A DNA stretch of 64,000 nucleotides from contig CAYTPY010000001.1 in the NCBI GenBank assembly GCA_964439725.1, positions 1-64,000 on the forward strand, read 5' to 3'. The DNA is from Croceibacterium_A sp964439725. GTDB lineage: Bacteria > Pseudomonadota > Alphaproteobacteria > Sphingomonadales > Sphingomonadaceae. Positions 40,590 to 50,165 of the stretch are shown in pieces. Below the pieces are notes generated by a model, which did not search any database, had not been told where the DNA came from, and saw only the letters and a program-made list of their open reading frames with translations. The position numbers and the translations under genes are program-made. Within the stretch, counting starts at the first letter, position 1; the number at the start of each line of letters is the position of its first letter.

Positions 40590-42664
40590 CTCCCGTCGCC
40601 CGGTGCTTCGGGGAAAGTAAGCGAGCGATAGTATTCGAGCGACTGTTGGGGCGGCTCGGCACCTTCGGGCAGCGCCAAGCCATTGAGCGAGCGCCAATAG
40701 GCGATCGAGGCGTCGCGCCACCAGCGCGCCTCTTGCGCATGGATTTTCAGATATTCGCTGACGTCGGCAAACCGCCGCGCATCGACATGGCTTTCCTGCG
40801 CCGCCCAGGTCGCGGCCATCGCCTCGACCGCCGCGACTCCCCGGTCATAGCGCGCCACCAACTCGTCCCACAACGGCCGCCCGCTCGGCATCGCGAAGTC
40901 CCATGGCACGTGGTGGAACCACAGCAGGTAGTCGGGATCGACGGTCGCGGGATCGCTCCACTGCGCGGCTATCGAAGGCGCATATTGCGCCAGCGCGTTG
41001 CTGCCGCTCGCCGTGCGGTCGAAGCCGATCCCCTCGGCATCGGCCTTGTGATAATAGCACGGGTTCCATTCCGGCCGCGCCAATTCGCAGACCCACGGCG
41101 CCGGCCCATAGTGGTGGCCGGTGTCGAACAAGTGCGCCAGGCCCAGCGGGTTCATGTAATCGACCGTCGCCTGCCGGCTGCCCAGCATCATCGGCACCAC
41201 CGCCGACAGGAAGTCCGGGGCGCGGCTGAAAGTCTGCGCCGCCCACTCCCGCGCGATCTGCTCGCTGGCAAGCCCGGGGTCCCAGGCCATCCGGCCATAG
41301 GCATACCAGTTCGCCTGGTCGAAGTGCGATCCGCTCCAGTTGCGGTCCGAACCGGTGTTGGCGACGCCCGCCATGCCGGCCGGTGCGATGATCTCGGCCA
41401 CCGTGCCGCCGCGCCCGGTATCGGCGCGCAGCACTTCCTCCCACATCGGCGCAAGGAACGAGAGATGCGTCGAGAAGCCGAGATACTCCTTGGTGATCTG
41501 CGCTTCGAGCATCAGCTTGGTGTTCGGCATCGCCCCGAACAGCGGGTGGAACGGCTCGCGCGGCTGAAAGTCGATCGGCCCGTTCTTGACCTGGACGATC
41601 ACGTTGTCGTCGAACTGGCCGTCGAGCGGCACGAACTCGGCATAGGCCTGCTTGGCCCGGTCGGTGGCGTCGAGCTCCGAGTAAACGAACGCCCGCCAGA
41701 TCACGACGCCGCGGTCACCGATCGCCCGGCCGAGCATGTTCGCCCCGTCGGCATGCGTGCGGCCATAGTCCTGCGGTCCCGGCTGCCCTTCCGAATTGGC
41801 CTTGACCAGGAACCCGCCGAAATCGGGGATCTCGGCATAGATCTCGTCTGCCTTGGCCTTCCACCACGCCTGCACCGCCGGATCGAGCGGGTCCGCGGTC
41901 TCCAGCCCGCCGACATCGCGCGGCGCCGAGAAGCGCGCGGAGATGTAGAGCCGGATACCATAAGGCCGCCACGCATCCGCCAGCCGCTTCAGCTTCGGCA
42001 GGTAGCGCGGCGTCAGGAAGAGCGGACTGGCGTTGACGTTGTTCACCACCGAGCCGTTGATGCCGATCGAGGCATTGGCCCGCGCGTAATCGATCATCCG
42101 CTGGTCGAGATGCTCGGGCAGCCGCCACCAGTCGAAGATCGAGCGGCCGGCATAACCCCGCTCGACGTGTCCGTCGGGATTGTCCCAGTGATTGAGCAGC
42201 CGCAGCGGCATCGCCGGGGCGGAGGCGATGTCGATCGCTGCCGGATCGCGGCCCACCGACAGCTCCCGCAGCAGCGCGTAAGCCCCGTAGAGGCAGCTCA
42301 GCTCGCCCGGCCCCGTGATGCGAATCGCGCGGCCGCTAGTCTCGATGGCAAAGCGTCCGTCGCCGCCCGGTCCACGGCAATCGAGCGCGATCTCGCCGCC
42401 ACTGCCCTGCAGCGCCTGTCCCGTCAGCGATCCCAGTCCGCGAGCGAGTTCCTGCGCTGCCAGCGTCAGCGTTGGCCCTTCTTCCGCCACGCCGATCCGC
42501 GGATCGAAGGCCTGCAAGCGCTCCAACGCCTCGCCTTGGAGCGGCGCATGACGCAGCCACAGCGCGTAGCCGTCCTCGGCCCGAGCCGCACCCAGCGGTG
42601 CGATCAGGAGCAGCGCCGCAAGCAGCACCGCACAGCGATTGACAAGGCCATTCCCTCCCATCAT
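40586..42664 (-). CDS. GH67 alpha-glucuronidase, exported
   Basis: 692 residues. Signal peptide MMGGNGLVNRCAVLLAALLLIAPLGAARA-like. Family blocks include LLNHWDNPDGHVERGYAG, NINGSVVNNVNA-like (INGSVVNNVN), FLVKANSEGQPGPQDYGRTHADGANML (catalytic Glu/Asp region) and FAFVY-like WRAFVYSELD. It removes (4-O-methyl)glucuronic acid from the end of xylo-oligosaccharides. The first codon is the last base of the operator palindrome, and there is no room for a Shine-Dalgarno upstream; GGAGGG instead follows the ATG-ATG. It is the first gene of the GH67, regulator, xylD operon. Confidence 0.94.
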   Translation of the reverse strand: MMGGNGLVNRCAVLLAALLLIAPLGAARAEDGYALWLRHAPLQGEALERLQAFDPRIGVAEEGPTLTLAAQELARGLGSLTGQALQGSGGEIALDCRGPGGDGRFAIETSGRAIRITGPGELSCLYGAYALLRELSVGRDPAAIDIASAPAMPLRLLNHWDNPDGHVERGYAGRSIFDWWRLPEHLDQRMIDYARANASIGINGSVVNNVNASPLFLTPRYLPKLKRLADAWRPYGIRLYISARFSAPRDVGGLETADPLDPAVQAWWKAKADEIYAEIPDFGGFLVKANSEGQPGPQDYGRTHADGANMLGRAIGDRGVVIWRAFVYSELDATDRAKQAYAEFVPLDGQFDDNVIVQVKNGPIDFQPREPFHPLFGAMPNTKLMLEAQITKEYLGFSTHLSFLAPMWEEVLRADTGRGGTVAEIIAPAGMAGVANTGSDRNWSGSHFDQANWYAYGRMAWDPGLASEQIAREWAAQTFSRAPDFLSAVVPMMLGSRQATVDYMNPLGLAHLFDTGHHYGPAPWVCELARPEWNPCYYHKADAEGIGFDRTASGSNALAQYAPSIAAQWSDPATVDPDYLLWFHHVPWDFAMPSGRPLWDELVARYDRGVAAVEAMAATWAAQESHVDARRFADVSEYLKIHAQEARWWRDASIAYWRSLNGLALPEGAEPPQQSLEYYRSLTFPEAPGDGR

Positions 42665-42677
42665 GGTAGCGCTATCA
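42664..42677. promoter_or_regulatory. Candidate LacI-family operator (TGGTAGCGCTATCA)
   Basis: Exact copy of the xylX operator, in the 56-base gap between the divergent GH67 and GH3 genes, touching the GH67 start codon. Repressor bound here would block both directions. Confidence 0.85.
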
Positions 42678-42681
42678 AAAA

Positions 42682-42695
42682 TGGCAGCGCAGTCA
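42682..42695. promoter_or_regulatory. Degenerate second operator (TGGCAGCGCAGTCA)
   Basis: TGGCAGCGCAGTCA matches the perfect site at 42664-42677 at 11 of 14 positions and is offset by 18 bases. It may be an auxiliary site. On the minus strand it ends in TTGACT, a good -35 hexamer. Confidence 0.45.
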
Positions 42696-42720
42696 AGCGC
42701 GCCAGGGAGGAGAGGGCGCT

Positions 42721-45144
42721 ATGAGTCACAGAACTCAGCGAATCAAGGCTGTCCTGTTGGCAGCCGGAGCCGGCCTGATGGCCGTGTCGGGTGTAGTCGC
42801 GACCGAGGTCGCCGCGCAGACATCGCGCGAGATGCGGGTCAACCGGCCGATGGCCGATGCGGCCTACTGGAACGCTTCGCTTCCGGTGGAGCAACGCGTC
42901 GCCGATCTGCTTGCCCGGATGACGCTCGAGGAAAAGATCGCCCAGATCATCACGGTCTGGGACAGCAAGGCCTCGATCCAGAACGACGACAACACGTTCT
43001 CGCCGGACAAGGCCGCGCAAGTCTTCCCGAACGGCATCGGCCAGATCGCCCGTCCTTCCGACACCAAGGGCCCGATCAGCCCCCGCGTCGAGCGCCGCCG
43101 CGACATCGATGCCAGCGTCGACTACGTGATCGCCGCGCAGCGCTGGGCGATGGAGAACACCCGGCTCGGCATCCCGATCCTGTTCCACGAGGAATCGCTG
43201 CACGGCTTCGCCGCCCGCGACGCCACCGCGTTCCCGCAATCCATCGGTCTGGCTTCCACCTGGGATCCGGACCTCGTTCGCGAAGTCAACGCTCTCATCG
43301 CGAGCGAGGTCCGTGCGCGCGGCGTCCACCTGGTCCTCTCGCCAGTGGTGGACGTCGCGCGCGATCCGCGCTGGGGCCGCATCGAGGAAACCTTCGGGGA
43401 AGATCCGTTCCTCGTCGGCGAGCTTGGCGTTGCCTCCGTCGAAGGGCTCCAAGGTGTCGGCGTGGGCCGCACGCTGCCGCCGAACAAGGTCCTCGCCACG
43501 CTCAAGCACATGACCGGTCACGGCCAACCCGAAAGCGGCACCAACGTTGGCCCGGCCCCAATCAGCGAGCGCACTCTGCGCGAGATGTTCTTCCCGCCGT
43601 TCGAGCAGGTCGTGAAGCGCACCGGCATCGACGCCGTGATGGCCAGCTACAACGAGATCGACGGCATCCCCAGCCACTCGAACGACTGGCTGCTCAACGA
43701 CGTGCTGCGCGGCGAGTGGGGTTTCCGCGGCGCCGTGGTTTCCGATTACTACGCGATCGAAGACCTCGAACGCCTCCACCACGTTGCCAAGGACTATACC
43801 GAAGCGGCGGAAATCGCGCTCGGCGCGGGCGTCGACGTCGATCTTCCGGAGGGCGCCGGCTTCAAGAACCTGACCGAAGCGGTGACCGCAGGCCGGGTGC
43901 CGATGGCCGCCATCGACCGCGCGGTCAGCCGGTTCCTGACGATGAAGTTCAATGCCGGCCTGTTCGAGAATCCCTGGCCCGACCGCGCCCAGGCTCGCCG
44001 CTCAAACGGGGCCGAAGGCGTGGCCTTGGCGCGCAAGACAGCGGAGAAGTCGCTCGTCCTGCTCAAGAACGATGGCGTCCTGCCGCTCGCGCTGCCCAGC
44101 GGCGGCGCGGCCAAGCCGACGATCGCGGTCATCGGACCCAACGCCGACGTCGCCCGCCTCGGCGGCTACTACGGCGAACCGCGCGCCAGCGTGACGCCGC
44201 TCCAGGGCATCCGCGCCTTGGTCGGCGACCGCGCCAACATCGTGCATTCGCAAGGCGTCGTGATCACCGAGAACGACGACTGGTGGGCCGACGAAGTCGT
44301 GCTCGGAGATCCCGAGCAGAACCGCCAGCGCATCGCCGCGGCGGTCGAGGCGGCGCGCGGGGCCGACACGATCCTGCTGTTCATCGGCGATACCGAGCAG
44401 ACCAGCCGCGAAGGCTGGGCCGAAGCGCACCTCGGTGACCGCACCAGCCTCGACCTCGTCGCGCAACAGCTAGAGCTGTTCGAGGCGCTGAAGTCGCTCG
44501 GCAAGCCGGTGGTGGCCGTGCTCGTCAACGGCCGTCCGCCGAGCTACCCCAAGATCGCCGAAGAGGCCGACGCGATCCTCGAGACCTGGTACGCCGGCGA
44601 ACAGCAGGGCCACGCCATCGCCGACGCGCTGTTCGGCCGCGTGAACCCAGGCGGCAAGCTGCCGGTCACCGTCGCTCGCGACGTCGGCCAACTGCCGCAC
44701 TTCTACAACTACAAGCCCAGCGCCCGCCGCGGATATTTGTTCACCGAGGCGACGCCGCTCTACCCGTTCGGCTACGGCCTCTCCTACACGACCTTCGACA
44801 TTGGTGAGCCGCAGCTTTCCGCCTCGACCATCATGCCGCACCAGGGCGTCACCGTGCGCACCACGGTACGCAACACCGGCACCCGTGCCGGCGACGAGGT
44901 CGTCCAGGTCTATCTGCGCGACGAAATCAGCTCGGTCACCCGGCCGATCAAGGAGCTGGTCGGCTTCCAGCGAGTGACGCTCGAACCGGGTGAGACTCGG
45001 CAGGTCGAAATCCCGATCCGATCCGATGCCTTCGCCCTGTGGAACCGCGACATGAAACGCGTGGTCGAGCCGGGCGAGTTCACGATCATGGTCGGCCCGA
45101 ACTCGCAGGATCTGAAGGAAACCAAGCTCACGGTCGCGCCGTGA
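42721..45144 (+). CDS. GH3 family beta-xylosidase-like enzyme, exported
   Basis: 807 residues. Signal peptide ends TEVAAQT. LLARMTLEEKIAQIITVWDS, LFHEESLHGFAARDATAFPQ, DPRWGRIEETFGEDP and TLKHMTGHGQPESGTNVGP are the barrel-domain blocks; VVSDYYAIEDL holds the nucleophile Asp. The alpha/beta sandwich follows (VIGPNADVARLGGYYGEP), with a C-terminal Fn3-like domain (LYPFGYGLSYTTF). It should release xylose or glucose from the non-reducing end of oligosaccharides. Its downstream neighbour is a clear paralogue with the same blocks. Confidence 0.93.
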   Translation: MSHRTQRIKAVLLAAGAGLMAVSGVVATEVAAQTSREMRVNRPMADAAYWNASLPVEQRVADLLARMTLEEKIAQIITVWDSKASIQNDDNTFSPDKAAQVFPNGIGQIARPSDTKGPISPRVERRRDIDASVDYVIAAQRWAMENTRLGIPILFHEESLHGFAARDATAFPQSIGLASTWDPDLVREVNALIASEVRARGVHLVLSPVVDVARDPRWGRIEETFGEDPFLVGELGVASVEGLQGVGVGRTLPPNKVLATLKHMTGHGQPESGTNVGPAPISERTLREMFFPPFEQVVKRTGIDAVMASYNEIDGIPSHSNDWLLNDVLRGEWGFRGAVVSDYYAIEDLERLHHVAKDYTEAAEIALGAGVDVDLPEGAGFKNLTEAVTAGRVPMAAIDRAVSRFLTMKFNAGLFENPWPDRAQARRSNGAEGVALARKTAEKSLVLLKNDGVLPLALPSGGAAKPTIAVIGPNADVARLGGYYGEPRASVTPLQGIRALVGDRANIVHSQGVVITENDDWWADEVVLGDPEQNRQRIAAAVEAARGADTILLFIGDTEQTSREGWAEAHLGDRTSLDLVAQQLELFEALKSLGKPVVAVLVNGRPPSYPKIAEEADAILETWYAGEQQGHAIADALFGRVNPGGKLPVTVARDVGQLPHFYNYKPSARRGYLFTEATPLYPFGYGLSYTTFDIGEPQLSASTIMPHQGVTVRTTVRNTGTRAGDEVVQVYLRDEISSVTRPIKELVGFQRVTLEPGETRQVEIPIRSDAFALWNRDMKRVVEPGEFTIMVGPNSQDLKETKLTVAP

Positions 45145-45172
45145 GCGGCCGCCGCGGAATTTGGCCTAAGTT

Positions 45173-45258
45173 CCCCGCCCGCTTGCGGGTGGGGCCAGGG
45201 GTGGGCACATCGGACTGGCTCCCTTGCGCCGAGCGTGCCCACCCCGACTCCGTCCAGA
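45173..45258. repeat. Palindromic REP-type element C
   Basis: CCCCGCCCGC TT GCGGGTGGGG (one mismatch) followed by CCAGGGGTGGGC, then the inverted GTGCCCACCCCGAC near 45235. It lies between the paired GH3 genes and runs into the reading frame of the second one, as the two related elements near 34.1 and 35.5 kb do with their downstream genes. Confidence 0.75.
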
Positions 45259-47651
45259 AGGCTAACGCTCCGACGCGCCGCGGCGCCCTCAAGCTGTTCG
45301 GCGGCGGCAGTCTCGCCGCCCTAGCCGTGTGCCAGGCCCCGGTGGCCTTCGCTCAGGCCGGCCCGCTCTACAAGGATGCCCGCGCGCCGATCCCGGCCCG
45401 CGTCGCCGACCTGATGGCGCGGATGACTCTGCCCGAGAAGATCGCCCAGATCCGCGCCGCCTGGCAGGGCAAGGGCGACATGATCGACGACCTGGCGTTC
45501 AATCCGGCGAAGGCCAGCGCCGCGTTTCCCGATGGGATCGGCCACATCACCCGCGCATCCGACAAGCGCGGCGTTCCCGGCATCACCGGCGCCGCCGGCG
45601 GCACCGCCGCTCGCTGGCGCACGCCCAGGGAAACGGTCGACTTCGTCAATGCGGTCCAGAAATGGGCGCTCGAGGACACACGCCTCGGCATCCCGGTGCT
45701 GTTCCACGAGGAGTCGCTGCATGGCTACATGGCGACCGAGGCGACGATGTTCCCGCAAGCCATTGCGCTGGGGGGAACGTTCGATACCGATCTGATGCGC
45801 CGCATCCAGTCGGTCATCGCCCGCGAAGTCCGCGCCCGCGGCGTGCCTTATGTGCTCTCGCCGGTGGTCGACATCGTCCGCGACCCGCGCTGGGGCCGCA
45901 TCGAGGAATGCTTCGGCGAGGACCCTTACCTCGTCGCCGAAATGGGCGTCGCTGCAGTCGAGGGCCTGCAAGGCCCCGGCAAGTTCGACAAGCTGCGCCC
46001 CGGCAAAGTCTTCGCCACGCTCAAGCACATGACCGGCCACGGCCAGCCCGAAGCCGGCAACAACGTCGCCCCGGCCCAGCTCGCCGAGCGCGAGCTGCGC
46101 CAGTTCTTCTTCCCGCCGTTCCGCGAGATCGTCCGCCGCACCTCCATCGGCGCGGTCATGCCGAGCTATAACGAGATCGACGGCATTCCCAGCCACGCCA
46201 ACACCTGGCTTTTGGGCGAAGTGCTGCGCGGTGAGTGGGGCTTCGACGGGATCATCGCCAGCGACTACGGCGGCGTCCATGAGCTCGCCACCTTGCACCA
46301 TGTTGCGAGCGACGAAGCCGACGCCGCGCTCCAGGCGCTGCTCGCAGGCGTCGATAGCGAACTGCCCGAAGGTCAGGCTTTCGCCACCCTGCCCGCGCAG
46401 GTGGCGTCCGGCAGGGTTCCGATCGAGCTGGTCGACCGCGCCTGCGCCCGCATGCTCACCTTCAAGTTCCGCTGCGGCCTGTTCGAGGACCCCTATGGCG
46501 ATTGGGAGCTGACTCGCCGCATCACCGGCAATGCCGAAGCCCGAGCCCTGGCGCTCGAAGCCGCGCGCAAGTCGATGTGCCTACTCACCAACGAGAACAG
46601 CGCGCTGCCGCTCGATCCGGGGCGGATGGGCCGCGTCGCGGTGATCGGCCCGAACCACGCGATCGCCCGCCTCGGCGGCTATTCCAGCGTGCCGAAGCAG
46701 ACCATCAGCCTGATCGAGGGCTTGCGCCAGGTCGCGCCCCAGGCCGACTTCGTCACCGCGCAAGGCGTATTCATCACCACCAGCGAAGACCGCTCGCAAA
46801 GCGACGTCCAGCTCGCCCCGCGCGATCGCAATCTCGAGCTCATCCGTGAAGCCGTTGAAGTCGCGCGCTCTGCCGACACGATCGTCCTCGCCATCGGCGA
46901 CACCGAGCAGACCAGCCGCGAAGGCTTCGCCCGCACCCACCTCGGCGACCGCACCGACATCGACATCGTCGGCGAGCAGAACGAGCTGGTCGATGCCCTC
47001 GCCGAGCTCGGCAAGCCGCTGATCGTCTGCGCGATCAACGGCCGCCCCCCGAGCTGGCCCAACGTGATCGAGAAGGCCGATGCCGTGCTCGAATGCTGGT
47101 ATCCGGGCCAGGAAGGCGGCGTCGCCATGGCCGAAGCGCTGCTCGGCCGCATCAATCCCGGCGCCAAGCTGCCGGTCAGCGTCGTGCGCAACGCCGGTCA
47201 GGTCCCGCTCTTCCACGATCGCAAGCCGAGCTCGCGCCGCGGCTATCTGTTCGACGATGCCGCGCCGCTGTTCCCGTTCGGCCACGGGCTGTCGTACACC
47301 CGCTTCGAGATATCGGAGCCCCGTGTCTCCGCGCCCAGTGTCCGAGCCGATCAGGGCGTGGATGTCACGGTCGATGTCACCAACACCGGGCCGCGCGAAG
47401 GCGACGAGGTCGTCCAGCTCTACATCGGCCTGCCGTATCGCTCGGTGACTCAGCCGACCATCTCGCTGAAAGGCTTCGAGCGGGTCACTCTGGCCCCGGG
47501 CGAACGCCGCACCGTCACCTTCACGCTCGAGCAGCGCCACCTCGCGATCTGGAACCGCGACATGCTCGAAGTGGTCGAGCCGGGGCCGGTGGTGGTCTCG
47601 GTCGGCAACAGCTCGGCTTCGCTCAAGCAGGCGGAATTCACCATCGTATGA
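45201..47651 (+). CDS. GH3 family beta-xylosidase-like enzyme, Tat-exported
   Basis: 816 residues from GTG 45201. The first ~24 residues are encoded by REP element C; a Tat-like signal (APTRRGALKLFGGGSL, RR at 26-27, then AVAF-AQAG) follows. The frame is open further upstream but only across the preceding GH3 gene. Barrel blocks (LFHEESLHGYMATEATMFPQ, DPRWGRIEECFGEDP, TLKHMTGHGQPEAGNNVAP) and the nucleophile in IIASDYGGVHEL mirror the GH3 enzyme at 42721, so the two arose by duplication. The different export signal suggests a folded or cofactor-bearing mature form. The stop overlaps the transporter ATG. Confidence 0.91.
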   Translation: MGTSDWLPCAERAHPDSVQKANAPTRRGALKLFGGGSLAALAVCQAPVAFAQAGPLYKDARAPIPARVADLMARMTLPEKIAQIRAAWQGKGDMIDDLAFNPAKASAAFPDGIGHITRASDKRGVPGITGAAGGTAARWRTPRETVDFVNAVQKWALEDTRLGIPVLFHEESLHGYMATEATMFPQAIALGGTFDTDLMRRIQSVIAREVRARGVPYVLSPVVDIVRDPRWGRIEECFGEDPYLVAEMGVAAVEGLQGPGKFDKLRPGKVFATLKHMTGHGQPEAGNNVAPAQLAERELRQFFFPPFREIVRRTSIGAVMPSYNEIDGIPSHANTWLLGEVLRGEWGFDGIIASDYGGVHELATLHHVASDEADAALQALLAGVDSELPEGQAFATLPAQVASGRVPIELVDRACARMLTFKFRCGLFEDPYGDWELTRRITGNAEARALALEAARKSMCLLTNENSALPLDPGRMGRVAVIGPNHAIARLGGYSSVPKQTISLIEGLRQVAPQADFVTAQGVFITTSEDRSQSDVQLAPRDRNLELIREAVEVARSADTIVLAIGDTEQTSREGFARTHLGDRTDIDIVGEQNELVDALAELGKPLIVCAINGRPPSWPNVIEKADAVLECWYPGQEGGVAMAEALLGRINPGAKLPVSVVRNAGQVPLFHDRKPSSRRGYLFDDAAPLFPFGHGLSYTRFEISEPRVSAPSVRADQGVDVTVDVTNTGPREGDEVVQLYIGLPYRSVTQPTISLKGFERVTLAPGERRTVTFTLEQRHLAIWNRDMLEVVEPGPVVVSVGNSSASLKQAEFTIV

Positions 47652-48955
47652 CCGCCGCCGCCGCGCCCGCCGCAATCCTCAAGGCCGGCGGGCGTTACCG
47701 CTGGGCGATCTGCGCGCTGCTGTTCCTGGTCATCACCATCAACTACGTCGACCGCCAGGTTCTCGGCGTGCTCAAGCCCATCATCGAAGAGGACATGGGC
47801 TGGAGCGAGGTCGACTACGGCAACATCGTCACCGCGTTCCAGGCCAGCTACGGCATTGGGCTGCTTGTCGTAGGGCGCTGGCTCGACCGCGTCGGCACGC
47901 GCAAGGGCATGGCCATTGCGATAGCCTTGTGGAGCATCGCCGCGATGCTCCACGCCGCCGCCCGCACGGTGCTCCAGTTCATCCTCGTCCGCATCGCCTT
48001 GGGCGTCGCCGAAAGCGCTGCCTATCCAGGCGCGGTCAAATCGGTCGCCGAGTGGTTCCCGCGCCGCGAACGCGCCCTCGGCGTCGGCATCCTCAACGCC
48101 GGAGCGAACGTCGGCGTGCTGATGACGCCGATCGTCGGGATCATGGTCGCCGGGCTTTACGGCTGGGAAATGGCCTTCCTCGTCACCGGCGCGCTCGGCC
48201 TGGTCGTGCTGGTGCTGTGGATCTGGCTATTCCGCCGCCCCGACGACCACCAGAGCGTCACCCAGGAAGAACTCGCCTACATCCGCCAGGACGGCGACGA
48301 CGGCCCGGGCGAGTGCCTCAAGTGGCGCGACGCGATCCGCCAGCGCCAGACCTGGTACTTCATCTGCGGCAAGTTCTTCACCGATCCGGTCTGGTACCTG
48401 TTCCTGTTCTGGCTGCCCGACTTCTTCGCCAAGACGCAGGGGATGGAGCTGTTCCCGACCCGCGAAAGCGGCATTCTCGCCACCATCGGCCCGGCGCTGA
48501 TCGGGGTGTACTTGCTCGCCGACGTCGGCTCGATTTCCGGCGGCTGGATGTCGTCGCACCTGATTCAGCGCGGCTGGAGCGTCAACCGCGCCCGCAAGAC
48601 GACGCTGTTCGCCGCTGCCGTCTGCGCCTTGCCGATGGTCGGCGTGGTCGCCGCGCCCAACGCTCTCGTCGCGGTCCTGATCATCGGCATCGGCACCGCG
48701 GCGCACCAGGCGTTCTCTTCGAACATCTTCGCGATGATAACCGACCTTTACCCGCGCCGAGCGGTGGCGACGGTTGCCGGCATGGGCGGCGCAGCAGGCG
48801 CCATCGGCGGGATCATGATCGCCCAGGCGACCGGTTGGACGCTCGAACTGACCGGCAGCTACTGGCCGATCGTGATCTACGCCGGTCTCGCCTACCTGCT
48901 GGCGTTCTGCGTCATCCACTTGCTCGTGCCCCGAATGGAGCCTGCACCTTTATGA
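47648..48955 (+). CDS. MFS transporter, hexuronate (ExuT) type
   Basis: 435 residues with twelve predicted membrane helices. The first, YRWAICALLFLVITINYVDRQVLGVL, and RIALGVAESAAYPGAVKSVAEWFPRRERALGVGI are signatures of the anion:cation symporter family that includes ExuT and GudP. It should import glucuronate or an aldotetraouronic-type sugar released by GH67/GH10 action. Translationally coupled on both sides (ATGA with GH3 before and with GH10 after). Confidence 0.9.
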   Translation: MTAAAAPAAILKAGGRYRWAICALLFLVITINYVDRQVLGVLKPIIEEDMGWSEVDYGNIVTAFQASYGIGLLVVGRWLDRVGTRKGMAIAIALWSIAAMLHAAARTVLQFILVRIALGVAESAAYPGAVKSVAEWFPRRERALGVGILNAGANVGVLMTPIVGIMVAGLYGWEMAFLVTGALGLVVLVLWIWLFRRPDDHQSVTQEELAYIRQDGDDGPGECLKWRDAIRQRQTWYFICGKFFTDPVWYLFLFWLPDFFAKTQGMELFPTRESGILATIGPALIGVYLLADVGSISGGWMSSHLIQRGWSVNRARKTTLFAAAVCALPMVGVVAAPNALVAVLIIGIGTAAHQAFSSNIFAMITDLYPRRAVATVAGMGGAAGAIGGIMIAQATGWTLELTGSYWPIVIYAGLAYLLAFCVIHLLVPRMEPAPL

Positions 48956-50124
48956 CGGACCGTTTTTTCCCCACCACCCGCCGCCAGGCCCTGGCCGGTC
49001 TCGGCGCCCTGGCCGTCGCCGGCTGCAGCGGCATCGGCACCGGATCCTCGTCGCAGGCACAAGGCACTTTGCCGAGCCCGAGCCTCAACGCTCTCGCCAC
49101 GCGGAGCGGCCGCCGCTGGGGCAGCGCGGTCGGCTGGAGCGCGACCGCCGCCGGCGGCTCGGTCCAGAACCCCGACTACACCGCGATCCTCCGCCACGAA
49201 TGCGGCGTGGTCGTGCCCGAGAACGAGATGAAGTGGCAGGCGGTGCGCCCCGGCCCCGACAGCTTCGACTTCACCCGGATGGACGCGATCGCCGCCTGGG
49301 CTCGGACGAACAACCTCGACCTGCGCGGCCACACGCTGCTGTGGCACCGCCCGCGCTGGTTCCCCGAATGGCTCAACAACTACGACTACGGCGCCAATCC
49401 GGCGAGCGAGGCCGAGCGGCTGCTGACCACCCACATCCGCGCGGTGATCGACCGCTACCGCGGCCAGATCACCAGCTACGACGTCGTCAACGAGGCGATC
49501 GATCACGACACCAACGGCCTGATGCAGACCAGCATGAGCCGCGCGATGGGCGGCGAGGAGGCAGTGCTCGACCTCGCCTTCCACACCGCGCGCGAAGCGC
49601 TCCCCGACGGGGACCTGGTCTACAACGACTACATGAGCTGGGAGCCGGCCCACGCCGAACACTGCGCCGACGTGCTGCGCCTGCTCGAAGGCTTCCGCCG
49701 TCGCAACGTGCCGGTCGATACCCTGGGCATCCAGTCGCATATCGAGATGTTCTCGATCGATCCCGCCACCGGCGTCGGCCCTTACCGCGAGCGCGAGTGG
49801 CGGGCGTTCCTCGATGAAGCGGTGGCGATGGGCTACAAGCTGCTGATCAGCGAGTTCGACGTGAAGGACAAGGCGCTGCCCACCGACGTCGCCGCCCGCG
49901 ACGCCAAGATCGCCGATTACACCCGCCGCTACTTCGACGTCATGCTCGAGTACGACGCGCTCGGCGACATCCTCGCCTGGGGCATGGTCGACCGCTTCAA
50001 CTGGCTGCAAGGCTTCGCCCCGCGCGACGACGGCCTCGAAGTCCGCGGCACGCCTTACGATTCCGACTACCGACCCAAGCCGATGCGCGACGCCATCGCT
50101 GCCAGCCTCGCCGCCGCGGCCTGA
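48952..50124 (+). CDS. GH10 endo-1,4-beta-xylanase lipoprotein
   Basis: 390 residues. Tat-like signal TTRRQALAGLGALAVAGC with RR at 10-11 and a lipobox Cys25. The GH10 barrel shows ENEMKWQAVRP, RGHTLLWH, the acid/base Glu in YDVVNEAID and the nucleophile Glu in LISEFDVKD. It cleaves the xylan backbone and tolerates substituents, giving aldouronic oligosaccharides for GH67. The ATG overlaps the transporter stop. Confidence 0.96.
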   Translation: MTDRFFPTTRRQALAGLGALAVAGCSGIGTGSSSQAQGTLPSPSLNALATRSGRRWGSAVGWSATAAGGSVQNPDYTAILRHECGVVVPENEMKWQAVRPGPDSFDFTRMDAIAAWARTNNLDLRGHTLLWHRPRWFPEWLNNYDYGANPASEAERLLTTHIRAVIDRYRGQITSYDVVNEAIDHDTNGLMQTSMSRAMGGEEAVLDLAFHTAREALPDGDLVYNDYMSWEPAHAEHCADVLRLLEGFRRRNVPVDTLGIQSHIEMFSIDPATGVGPYREREWRAFLDEAVAMGYKLLISEFDVKDKALPTDVAARDAKIADYTRRYFDVMLEYDALGDILAWGMVDRFNWLQGFAPRDDGLEVRGTPYDSDYRPKPMRDAIAASLAAAA

Positions 50125-50165
50125 CCGGCTTGCCGGCGGGCGGTCTCGGCGGGTAGCGTCTTCCG

